Shown here: positions 55,526 to 62,361 of the stretch, piece by piece | Layout of the letters: every line of letters starts with the position of its first letter | Numbering within the stretch: position 1 is the first letter of the stretch | NCBI GenBank assembly: GCA_024229515.1 | Contig: JAAESI010000245.1 | Coordinates: 33,719-97,718 of the forward strand | Reading direction: 5' to 3' | DNA length: 64,000 nt | From: Pseudomonadota bacterium | Lineage (GTDB): Bacteria > Myxococcota_A > UBA796 > UBA9615 | Program-made: the position numbers and the translations under genes | The notes under the pieces: generated by a model | Seen by the model: the letters and a program-made list of their open reading frames with translations, nothing else | What the model was told of the DNA's origin: nothing | Databases searched by the model: none

Positions 55526-56929
55526 ATGACCCGAACACTCCTCGTCGCGCCGCCCTACCAGGCGGACATCTCATCGGCGGCCCAGACCACGGTCGGGGCT
55601 CCGATGGGGCTGGCCTACCTGGCCGCGGCGCTCAGGGACGCCGGCGAGTCGGTCTCCGTGCTCGACGCCAATGCGCTGCGGCTCACGGTGCCAGAAGCCG
55701 CAGAGCGGATCGTCCGGGCGGGGAACGCTGGAGTGGTCGGTCTCACGGCCACGACCCCGACCATCGGACGGTGCGCAGCTGTCGTCGAACACGCGCGAGC
55801 GAGGGGCTTCGCGGGAATCGCCATGGTGGGTGGAGCCCACCCCAGCGCACTTCCCGCGGAGACCCTCCGGGCGCATCCCGGTCTGGATGTGGCCGTCATC
55901 GGCGAAGCAGAAGGCCGAATCGCCGAAATCGTGCGTCGCGCCCACGCGCGCGAGTCCTTTGCGGGCATCGGCGGCATCGCGTGGAGGATCGGCGACGCTG
56001 TGGAGTGCGAGCCCGAGCCGCCTGCACCGCCCGAGCTCGACTCGCTGTCCGGCCCCGCGCGTGACCTCCTGCCGATGGACCGGTACCGCTCGCCGGACAG
56101 TCGGAACGCCCACACGGTGGTCGCCACCCGCGGTTGCCCCGCTCCCTGCCACTACTGCGCCGTCCCCAACCTCTTCGGCAAGACCGTACGCCGCCGCGAA
56201 CCCGCCGAGGTGGCCGAGGAGGTGGGCGTGCTGGTCCGTCGCTGGGGCGCCGATCACATCAACTTCGTCGACGACACCTTCACGTGGGACGCCGACTGGG
56301 TGATCGCCCTGTGCGACGCGTTCGTCGAGCGGGGTCTCCACCGACGGATGAGCTGGCAGTGCCTCACCCGGGTCGATCGGGTCGACGGGAGGGTGCTGGG
56401 CCGCATGGCCTCGGCCGGCTGCTTGCGGGTGGAGTTCGGGATCGAGTGCGCCAGCACCGACGGGCTGACGGCGCTTCGCAAGGGCGTGCGGCGGGAGCAG
56501 GTCCAGCGGGCCTTCGACCGCGCTCACCGCGCCGGCATCCAGACCATGGCCCTGGCGATGGTCAACGTGCCGGGAGAGTCCGTCGCTGATGTCGAGGAGA
56601 CCTGGCGCCTCGTCCAGGCCCTCGACCCCGACCAGCTGCAGGTCTCGATCTGCACCCCCTACCCCGGCACCGGACTCTACGACGAGGCCCGGGCCGAAGG
56701 CCGGCTGCGCACGGACGACTTCGCCCGGTACCGCTTCCTCCGCGAGGCGGTGCTCGACAACGGGGTCATGACGGAGGCGGAGGCGCTCGCCGCGCAGCGG
56801 CTGCTTCAGCGCCGATTCTGGCTGCGGCCGCGGACGGTCGGGCGCCTCGCCAAGCGCTCCATTCGACGACCGTCGCTCCTGTGGGCGGCGGCCCAGGCGC
56901 TGCCCGCGTTTGTGCGAGATGGCCCCTGA
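55526..56929 (+). CDS. B12-binding-domain-like radical SAM protein
   Basis: 467 residues from ATG 55526, preceded by AGGAGG; an in-frame ATG at 55502 has no such site. The N-terminal domain begins RTLLVAPPYQADISSAAQTTV and contains VVGLTATTPT, IAMVGGAHPS and VAVIGEAEG. CX3CX2C is at about residues 204-211 (TRGCPAPCHYCAVPN). A NVPGESVADV motif and YPGTGLYDEARAEGRL follow, as in the copies at 6.0-8.9 kb. It is the only copy in the right half and also has box E, which ties it to the others by control as well as sequence. Substrate unknown. Confidence 0.85.
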   Translation: MTRTLLVAPPYQADISSAAQTTVGAPMGLAYLAAALRDAGESVSVLDANALRLTVPEAAERIVRAGNAGVVGLTATTPTIGRCAAVVEHARARGFAGIAMVGGAHPSALPAETLRAHPGLDVAVIGEAEGRIAEIVRRAHARESFAGIGGIAWRIGDAVECEPEPPAPPELDSLSGPARDLLPMDRYRSPDSRNAHTVVATRGCPAPCHYCAVPNLFGKTVRRREPAEVAEEVGVLVRRWGADHINFVDDTFTWDADWVIALCDAFVERGLHRRMSWQCLTRVDRVDGRVLGRMASAGCLRVEFGIECASTDGLTALRKGVRREQVQRAFDRAHRAGIQTMALAMVNVPGESVADVEETWRLVQALDPDQLQVSICTPYPGTGLYDEARAEGRLRTDDFARYRFLREAVLDNGVMTEAEALAAQRLLQRRFWLRPRTVGRLAKRSIRRPSLLWAAAQALPAFVRDGP

Positions 56930-56934
56930 TTCTA

Positions 56935-56950
56935 TGTGTCATTCAACACG
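56935..56950. promoter_or_regulatory. TGTG-N8-CACG dyad upstream of the CcoP-like gene
   Basis: TGTGTCATTCAACACG, one base off TGTG-N8-CACA. Its centre lies 76.5 bp upstream of the start predicted from the sigma-54-type promoter at 56993, a usual distance for an activator site. Confidence 0.4.
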
Positions 56951-56968
56951 GCGCAAGCGTCCACAGGC

Positions 56969-56982
56969 TCGACGTACGTCGA
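56969..56982. promoter_or_regulatory. 14-bp palindrome TCGACGTACGTCGA
   Basis: A perfect palindrome between the TGTG dyad and the sigma-54-type promoter. Its CGACGT/ACGTCG arms resemble the core of the Rrf2-type operator at 29885. It could be an operator, but the GC/CG-rich arms may also arise by chance. Confidence 0.35.
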
Positions 56983-56992
56983 ACAGCCGAAC

Positions 56993-57008
56993 TGGCGCGG
57001 GTCTTGCT
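56993..57008 (+). promoter_or_regulatory. Sigma-54-type promoter of the CcoP-like gene
   Basis: TGGCGCGGGTCTTGCT: -24 TGGCGC, -12 TTGCT, GG-N10-GC spacing. Transcription would start near 57019, with GGAG before ATG 57033. Confidence 0.65.
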
Positions 57009-57032
57009 GCTCATCCGGGCCTGGAGTAGCCG

Positions 57033-57230
57033 ATGTCAGTTTCCAGTGATCCGCTCCTCGACGATCTCCCCAGGCCCGCCTGGTGGCTGGGGATCTTCTA
57101 CGCGTCGATCGCGTTCACGTTCGTCTACATCCCCTGGCTGTACGCCGCTTCCTGGGACCAGGTGAACAGCTACGAGGCGGAGATGACGGTGGAGGAAGCT
57201 CAGTGGCCGACCTCCGAGGTCGTCGAGTAG
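57033..57230 (+). CDS. CcoP N-terminal-domain-like one-helix protein
   Basis: 65 residues from ATG 57033, preceded by GGAG. DPLLDDLPRPAWWLGIFYASIAFTFVYIPWLY closely resembles the N-terminal anchor of the CcoP subunit of cbb3 oxidases, where a short soluble start leads into one helix with a Trp-Trp pair. The cytochrome c domains of CcoP are absent; the frame ends 35 residues after the helix. So this is either a reduced, free-standing version or a remnant. A good sigma-54-type promoter and Shine-Dalgarno sequence favour a working small protein. Confidence 0.65.
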   Translation: MSVSSDPLLDDLPRPAWWLGIFYASIAFTFVYIPWLYAASWDQVNSYEAEMTVEEAQWPTSEVVE

Positions 57231-57274
57231 GGGCCCAGTCCCTCGTGCGCCTTGCCACACACCCCCTGACTAGA

Positions 57275-57292
57275 CTGTGCGTTCTCGCACAG
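57275..57292. promoter_or_regulatory. Inverted repeat CTGTGCG-N4-CGCACAG
   Basis: A perfect 7-4-7 dyad (TGTG-N8-CACA type) centred 86.5 bp upstream of the start predicted from the sigma-54-type promoter at 57344. This is the position of an activator site for an NtrC-family protein; it could also end the CcoP-like transcript. Confidence 0.5.
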
Positions 57293-57343
57293 GTCGGACT
57301 TTCCAAAGCGCCCTGATCGAGGAACATCGCCCATGCTCCAGGT

Positions 57344-57359
57344 TGGCCCACCTCTTGCC
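57344..57359 (+). promoter_or_regulatory. Sigma-54-type promoter of the CBS/K+ channel/crp operon
   Basis: TGGCCCACCTCTTGCC: GG-N10-GC spacing, -24 TGGCCC, -12 TTGCC. Transcription would start near 57370; AAGGAG follows at 57374-57379. Confidence 0.6.
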
Positions 57360-57388
57360 ACAGAGAGGCGCCGAAGGAGATGAGTTCG

Positions 57389-57715
57389 ATGCTTGCTCGT
57401 GACGCCATGACCGCCGATCCCGTCTACATCCAGGAGACCAAGAGCCTTCTCGAGGCGGAGCACCTCTTCCGAGAATACGACATGCGTCACCTGCCGGTCC
57501 TCGACTCGGACGGCACCTTGCTGGATCCCGTCTCCGCGGCCATGCAGGCCGACCCCATCTTCGTCCGCCCCGACTCCGACATCCGCGAAGTCATCGACCG
57601 CATGGTCCAGTGGCGGGTGGGTGCGGTGCCCGTGCTCGAGCAGGGGGCCGAGTCTCTGGTCGGCATCGTCAGCTACGTCGACGTGCTCCGAAGTGCGCGG
57701 GAGTGGCTCAACTAG
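57389..57715 (+). CDS. Two-CBS-domain protein
   Basis: 108 residues from ATG 57389, nine bases after AAGGAG (the ATG at 57380 is too close to it). Two CBS motifs: ARDAMTADPVYIQETKSLLEAEHLFREYDMRHLPVLD and AAMQADPIFVRPDSDIREVIDRMVQWRVGAVPVLE, ending LVGIVSYVDVL; the first repeat is shortened at its end. CBS pairs bind adenine nucleotides and report energy state. It precedes a K+ channel gene by 10 bp. Confidence 0.85.
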   Translation: MLARDAMTADPVYIQETKSLLEAEHLFREYDMRHLPVLDSDGTLLDPVSAAMQADPIFVRPDSDIREVIDRMVQWRVGAVPVLEQGAESLVGIVSYVDVLRSAREWLN

Positions 57716-57725
57716 GGATGCATCT

Positions 57726-58751
57726 GTGGCTTCAACCTTCGACTTGTGGAAGGCGGCGGTCGCCGTCGGGGGGCTCCTCCTCTTGCTCGTTGGCGGCACC
57801 GCCGGCTTCCACTTCGTTGAAGGCTGGAGTTGGTGGGACAGCTTCTTCATGGTCCTCATCAGCGTCACGACCGTCGGCTACGGCGAGGTCCATCCGCTGT
57901 CCCAGCCCGGCCAGATGGTCGCGTCCGTCGTCATCATTGGCGGCGTCGGCGTCGGTGCGTACGTGCTTCTGTTCGTCACCCGCCACGTCTTCGAGGGAAT
58001 CGTCGAGGGAACCTTCACCCGCGCCCGCGCCCGCCGCCGAGAACTCGCGGCGGTGGCGGCGATGAGCGGCCACACCATCGTCTGCGGATACGGTCGCCTG
58101 GGCCGCGAGATCTGCGCCGGTTTGAAGGCCGAAGCACGTGAGGTCGTGGTCATCGACACTGACCCCTCGGTCGCGGAGGACGTCTTCGAGCAGGGGCTCT
58201 CCTGCATCGTCGGGGACGCCGCGGACGAAGAGCTGCTCAAGCAGGCCGGCGTGGCGAACGCCGGCTCCATCGCGGTGGCGACCCGCGAAGACGCCATGAA
58301 CACCTACATCGTGCTCGCGGCGCGGGAGCTGAACCCCGACGCGCGCATCATCGCCCGGGCGAGCACCTCGGTGGCCACGCGCCGCCTGCTCCGATCCGGG
58401 GCGAGCCAGGTGATCTCGCCCGCCCGCCTCGGGGGCCGCCGGATGGCCTCGATGCTGATTCGCCCCAGCGTCGTCGACTTCATGGATCTGGCCGAGCTGG
58501 GCGAGTACTCCGACCTCTTCATCGAGGAGCTCGAGCTCTCCGCCACCTCCGACCTGGCCGGCAAGTCGCTGGTCGAAGCCAACTATGCGGGCACGTACCA
58601 CGTGCTCGTACTCGCCGTTCGCGGCGGTGACGGCGAGATGCGCTTCGCCCCACCCGCATCCGACCCCCTCAACCCGGGTGACCTGCTGATCGTAGCCGGC
58701 CACCGCAAAGACCTCACCCGCCTCGAAGAGGCCCTTGGAGCCGCGGCGTAG
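57726..58751 (+). CDS. Two-helix K+ channel with TrkA-type RCK domain
   Basis: 341 residues from GTG 57726. Two membrane helices flank a pore loop with the selectivity filter TTVGYGEVHP. The cytoplasmic part is an RCK_N Rossmann domain (HTIVCGYGRLGREICAGLKAEAREVVVIDTDP, VGDAADEELLKQAGV) and an RCK_C domain (ELSATSDLAGKSLVEANYAGTYHVLVLAV, DPLNPGDLLIVAGHRKDL). It is a MthK-type channel gated by ligand binding. It is co-transcribed with the CBS protein and the Crp/Fnr regulator, an uncommon grouping that may join ion balance with respiratory control. Confidence 0.9.
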   Translation: MASTFDLWKAAVAVGGLLLLLVGGTAGFHFVEGWSWWDSFFMVLISVTTVGYGEVHPLSQPGQMVASVVIIGGVGVGAYVLLFVTRHVFEGIVEGTFTRARARRRELAAVAAMSGHTIVCGYGRLGREICAGLKAEAREVVVIDTDPSVAEDVFEQGLSCIVGDAADEELLKQAGVANAGSIAVATREDAMNTYIVLAARELNPDARIIARASTSVATRRLLRSGASQVISPARLGGRRMASMLIRPSVVDFMDLAELGEYSDLFIEELELSATSDLAGKSLVEANYAGTYHVLVLAVRGGDGEMRFAPPASDPLNPGDLLIVAGHRKDLTRLEEALGAAA

Positions 58752-58768
58752 CCGCCCTCGGAGATGAA

Positions 58769-59494
58769 ATGAGAAGCATGGCAGCCCACCGCACCCACGC
58801 CCCGCCCGTCATCCGAACCGAACGCGACCGCGTGGCGGATCTCCTCGCCGAGACACCGCTGATCGCGGCGCTCCCGAACCGGGTGCGCGGCGCCGTCGTG
58901 GACCGGGCGATCATCCGAACGATGAAGCGCGGCTCGGTGGCGTTCTGGCAGGGCGATCCCGCCAGCTACCTCACGGTGGTGCTCGAGGGCTTCTTCAAGG
59001 GCGTCATCAACTCCCCCAGCGGCCGAGAGGTCGTGATCGCATTCGAGGGTCCGGGCGACATGCCCTGTTGGCCCGACGTGCTCCACGACGTCCGCCTTCC
59101 CATGACCCTCACGGCGCTGCAGGACGTCCGGGTCGCGCGGCTACCGATCACCCCGATCCGGCACTGCATCTCGGCCGAGGTCTCGACCGCGCTGGCCTAC
59201 TCGCAGCTGATCGCACGGCAGCACCGTCGTCTGCTCGACCAGGTGGTGCAGACGCGCGCCGCATCGGTCCCGGATCGCCTCGGCGGTCTGCTCTTGCACC
59301 TGCACCGCTGGTACGGCGTCGAAGACGGCTGGATCCCGATGCGTCTGACGCGCCAGGACCTCGCCGACGCGGCCGGCACCACCGTCGAGACCACGATCCG
59401 ACTCATGCGGAAGTGGGAGAAGGCGGGCGTCGTCGACACCCAGCGCGACGGCATTCGCATCCTCGACTCCGAGGGATTTCACGCTGGTGTGTGA
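58769..59494 (+). CDS. Crp/Fnr-family transcription regulator
   Basis: 241 residues from ATG 58769, preceded by GGAG. Cyclic-nucleotide-binding-type beta-roll (~45-125), long dimer helix, and an HTH at ~193-216 (LTRQDLADAAGTTVETTIRLMRKWEKAG). The recognition helix carries E207 and R211 in the FNR positions that read the TGA half-site core; I210 replaces the FNR Ser. Only two Cys (C100, C133) are present and the N-terminal FNR cluster cysteines are missing, so it is not an oxygen-sensing FNR. It is closer to Dnr/NnrR- or Crp-like proteins. It is the only Crp/Fnr gene in the window and the best local candidate to bind boxes A-G. Confidence 0.85.
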   Translation: MRSMAAHRTHAPPVIRTERDRVADLLAETPLIAALPNRVRGAVVDRAIIRTMKRGSVAFWQGDPASYLTVVLEGFFKGVINSPSGREVVIAFEGPGDMPCWPDVLHDVRLPMTLTALQDVRVARLPITPIRHCISAEVSTALAYSQLIARQHRRLLDQVVQTRAASVPDRLGGLLLHLHRWYGVEDGWIPMRLTRQDLADAAGTTVETTIRLMRKWEKAGVVDTQRDGIRILDSEGFHAGV

Positions 59495-59511
59495 TACGAC
59501 ACACCTATAAA
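59486..59511 (+). promoter_or_regulatory. TGTG-N8-CACA dyad next to a -10 box (kinase operon promoter)
   Basis: GGTGTGTGATACGACACACC (59486-59505) is a 7-6-7 inverted repeat. TATAAA (59506-59511) follows directly and would start transcription near 59518, about 7 nt before ATG 59525. The dyad fills the space between -35 and -10, so a bound protein would repress. It also overlaps the crp stop codon. Confidence 0.55.
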
Positions 59512-59524
59512 GGCAGTCCGGTCG

Positions 59525-60676
59525 ATGTCCGAGTCCGAATCCAGATTCGAAGCCCTCAAGCGCTACGTGGGCTTCACCGCAACCGACGAGTTGGAGCTCG
59601 CCGCCCTCCAGGGGCCGGCTGCCGCCGGCGTCGAGTCGCTGCTCGACGAATTCTACGAGGAGATCGACCGCCACGAGTCCGCCCGAGCGGTGTTCACGGA
59701 TCCCGAGGTCCAGCGTCCCCGCCTCCGCGGCACCCTGGTGCAGTGGGTCGCGGCGCTCCTGAAGGGCCCCTACGACGCCGACTACGCGGAGCGGGTGGAG
59801 GCGATCGGCCACGCGCACGTGAGGGTCAGCCTTCCTCAGCAGTACATGCTCACCGCCATGAACATCGTGCGGCGGTGGCTCAACGACCTCTGCTTCGAGA
59901 CCCACGGAGACGACCTCGCCCGGGTCCGGCGAGCGCTCAAGGCGGTGGACCGAATCCTCGACATCGAGCTGGCCACGATGCTCGGCACCTACCGTGACGA
60001 CCTCGTCTCTCGCATGCAGAGGCAGGAGCGGTTGGCGACCATCGGCGAGCTTAGCGCCGGCATCCACCACGAGCTGAAGAACCCGCTCGCGGCCATCGGC
60101 GCCTCGGCGTTCACGCTGTCGGAGCGGCGGGCCGTGCGGGCCGATCCCCGGGCCAACGAGATGCTCGGCACCATCCAGTCCAACGTCGACAAGTCCACCG
60201 AGATCATCGGGGACCTGCTGTCGTTCACCCGGCTGAAGGAGCCGGTGGTCGCAGCCACCCCGGCCGACCAGCTCGTCGACCGGGCCGCGGCCCGCGTCCG
60301 CATGCCGCGCGGCTACCGCCTGACGATCGACCTCGATCCGGAGCTCCCGCCGGTCCGCGCCGACGCGGCCCAGATCGAGCAGGTCTTGGTGAACCTGCTG
60401 GAGAACGCGGTCGAGGCGTGCGGCTCTCGGGGCCGAATTCGCGTGCTCGGGCGACGCATGAACGGCTCCGTCCAGCTGTCGGTCCACGACAACGGAGAGG
60501 GCATCGAGGCAGTTGAACTTCGCCGCGTCTTCGAGCCCCTGTTCAGTACCCGCCCCGACGGAGTCGGCCTTGGCCTCTCCCTCAGCCGGCACCTCGTGCA
60601 TGCCAACACCGGCGAGATCGCCCTGACCTCCGAGCGAGGCGAAGGCACCACCGCCACCGTCACCCTGCCGCTTTAG
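59525..60676 (+). CDS. Globin-coupled histidine kinase
   Basis: 383 residues. Residues ~8-155 are a protoglobin-type sensor: FTATDELELAALQGPAAAGVESLLDEFYEEI and the haem pocket AIGHAHVRVSLPQQYM, with H98 as probable proximal ligand. HisKA follows with H182 (SAGIHHELKNPLAAIG), then the ATPase domain (LVNLLENAVEA, DNGEGIEA, FEPLFSTRPDGVGLGLSL). No membrane helix is present. Haem globin sensors of this kind read oxygen, NO or CO. It is the first gene of a three-gene signalling operon with a receiver-kinase and an NtrC-family activator. Confidence 0.9.
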   Translation: MSESESRFEALKRYVGFTATDELELAALQGPAAAGVESLLDEFYEEIDRHESARAVFTDPEVQRPRLRGTLVQWVAALLKGPYDADYAERVEAIGHAHVRVSLPQQYMLTAMNIVRRWLNDLCFETHGDDLARVRRALKAVDRILDIELATMLGTYRDDLVSRMQRQERLATIGELSAGIHHELKNPLAAIGASAFTLSERRAVRADPRANEMLGTIQSNVDKSTEIIGDLLSFTRLKEPVVAATPADQLVDRAAARVRMPRGYRLTIDLDPELPPVRADAAQIEQVLVNLLENAVEACGSRGRIRVLGRRMNGSVQLSVHDNGEGIEAVELRRVFEPLFSTRPDGVGLGLSLSRHLVHANTGEIALTSERGEGTTATVTLPL

Positions 60677-60678
60677 CC

Positions 60679-62361
60679 GTGCGCGTCCTCATCGCCGACG
60701 ACAACGTCGACCTCGCCGAGGCGCTGGCGACCGTGCTTCGCAGCCGCGGAGCCATCCCCGTGGTGGCGGCGGACGGAGACGTCGCCTTGCAGATCGCCCG
60801 CGGCAGCAGCTTCGACGCGGCGGTGGTCGACCTGCTGCTCCCCGGGACCTCCGGGGTCGACGTGCTGGCGAAGCTGTCCGACGACGAGGTCGCGCCGCTC
60901 CTGCTGGCGATGACGGGCTACGACCGCGCCCACGATCGGGCGAAGCTTCACGAGCTCGGCATCCGCGCTCCGCTGAGGAAGCCGTTCCCCATCCCCGAGT
61001 TCCTCGAGGCGCTGGGGCTCGCCGAGGGTCACGCGACCCTGCCGCAGCGAGCTCGGATCGCTTTGCTCGTCCCCCCGGAGGGTGGCGCGCAAATCCGCCT
61101 CGCGGGCTGCACCGTCGACCGCTTCGCCGAGGCCGAACTCCTCCGCGAGGCGGTGGCCGACCACCCCTACGACGCGGCGGTCGTGCTCACCACCGACGCC
61201 GGGGTGCCGGAGCTGACCGAAGACCTGAAGGCCCTCGATCGGGACCTCGCAGTGGTGACGGACGCGACCCCCGGCCTTCTCGTAGGGGCAGTCGAACGCA
61301 CCCGGGAACGGCGTGAGTCGACCCGCAGCCACAGCCTGCTGAACGCGATGTTCCTGCAGTGCTCCGAGCCGACCCTGCTGATCGCGGGGGAGCCGCCGGC
61401 GATCGAACGGGCCAACCGGGAGCTCATCGCGCTCGTGGGTCTGCAGTCGGCCGAGCTCCAGGGCGCTCCGCTGCACACGCTGGATGACCCCGACTCCGAG
61501 AGTCCGGGCCTCGTCAGCGGCGTCGCCGAGGTGTTCGCGGGCACCTCCGAGGTCCGCCGGAAAGTCTGCATTCGACTCCGCGGCGGCGACCTCCGGGAGA
61601 TGAAGGCGCGCTTCGTCCGCATCGCCGACGACCACCCGGCGGTGGCGGTCACGCTCGACCCCTACGACGATCGCGCGGGGCACGAGCAGGCCCTCCGAAC
61701 CCTCGGGGCCACCGCTGCCGGCGTCGCCCATGAGATGCGCAACGCCCTCAGCGGCATCGGCAGTTCGCTGGGGATCCTGCGCTCCCGGGTGGAGGCAGAG
61801 TCCCGTGAGGGCGAGGTCCTGAACCTGGTCGTGGAGCGGGTCGACCGCGCCGCCGAGGTGATGAGCGACCTGCTCGCCTACGCCCGTCCCACCAACCCGC
61901 GCCTGAAGGTCGCCCCCCTCCGGATGGTGCTGGAAGGCGCCGCCGACCAGGTCCGAGCCCAGGCCCCCGACGGGGTCACCATCGTCGTGGAGCAGGACGA
62001 CCCCACCCTGCGCGTTCGCATGGACCCGGTGGCCATCCAGTTGGCCCTCGTGAACCTGGGCCTGAACGCGGTGCAGGCCCTCGGCCAGTCCGGCCGGGTC
62101 GTCTTCGGTGGCCGATTGGACGGCGCCTACGTGGTGATCCGCGTCTCCGACAACGGTCCCGGGGTTCCCCCCGCGGCCGCCAACAAGATCTTCGAGCCCT
62201 TCTTCACGACCCGCGCCCGCGGCTCGGGGTTGGGCCTCGCGAACGTCCGCAAGGTGGTGGAGGCCCACGGCGGTCGAGTCGAACTGGCCCCCCGCGAACC
62301 CGGCGCCCATTTCGTGCTGCGCCTCCCCATCCGTCCCCGCATCCAGGAGGAACGACCATGA
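60679..62361 (+). CDS. Receiver-linked histidine kinase
   Basis: 560 residues from GTG 60679, 2 bp after the upstream stop. Residues 1-~115 are a receiver (VLIADDNVDLAEALATVL, phospho-acceptor in AAVVDLLLPG, Lys in LRKPFPIPEF). A second receiver-like segment (~125-215, IALLVPPEGGAQIRLAG, DAAVVLTTDAG) lacks clear acidic-pocket residues. A PAS-like region (~220-340) leads to HisKA (TAAGVAHEMRNALSGIG) and an ATPase domain (VNLGLNAVQALGQ, DNGPGVPP, EPFFTTRARGSGLGLANV). It can take phosphate from the globin kinase and pass on to the NtrC-type protein. Its stop overlaps that gene. Confidence 0.88.
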   Translation: MRVLIADDNVDLAEALATVLRSRGAIPVVAADGDVALQIARGSSFDAAVVDLLLPGTSGVDVLAKLSDDEVAPLLLAMTGYDRAHDRAKLHELGIRAPLRKPFPIPEFLEALGLAEGHATLPQRARIALLVPPEGGAQIRLAGCTVDRFAEAELLREAVADHPYDAAVVLTTDAGVPELTEDLKALDRDLAVVTDATPGLLVGAVERTRERRESTRSHSLLNAMFLQCSEPTLLIAGEPPAIERANRELIALVGLQSAELQGAPLHTLDDPDSESPGLVSGVAEVFAGTSEVRRKVCIRLRGGDLREMKARFVRIADDHPAVAVTLDPYDDRAGHEQALRTLGATAAGVAHEMRNALSGIGSSLGILRSRVEAESREGEVLNLVVERVDRAAEVMSDLLAYARPTNPRLKVAPLRMVLEGAADQVRAQAPDGVTIVVEQDDPTLRVRMDPVAIQLALVNLGLNAVQALGQSGRVVFGGRLDGAYVVIRVSDNGPGVPPAAANKIFEPFFTTRARGSGLGLANVRKVVEAHGGRVELAPREPGAHFVLRLPIRPRIQEERP

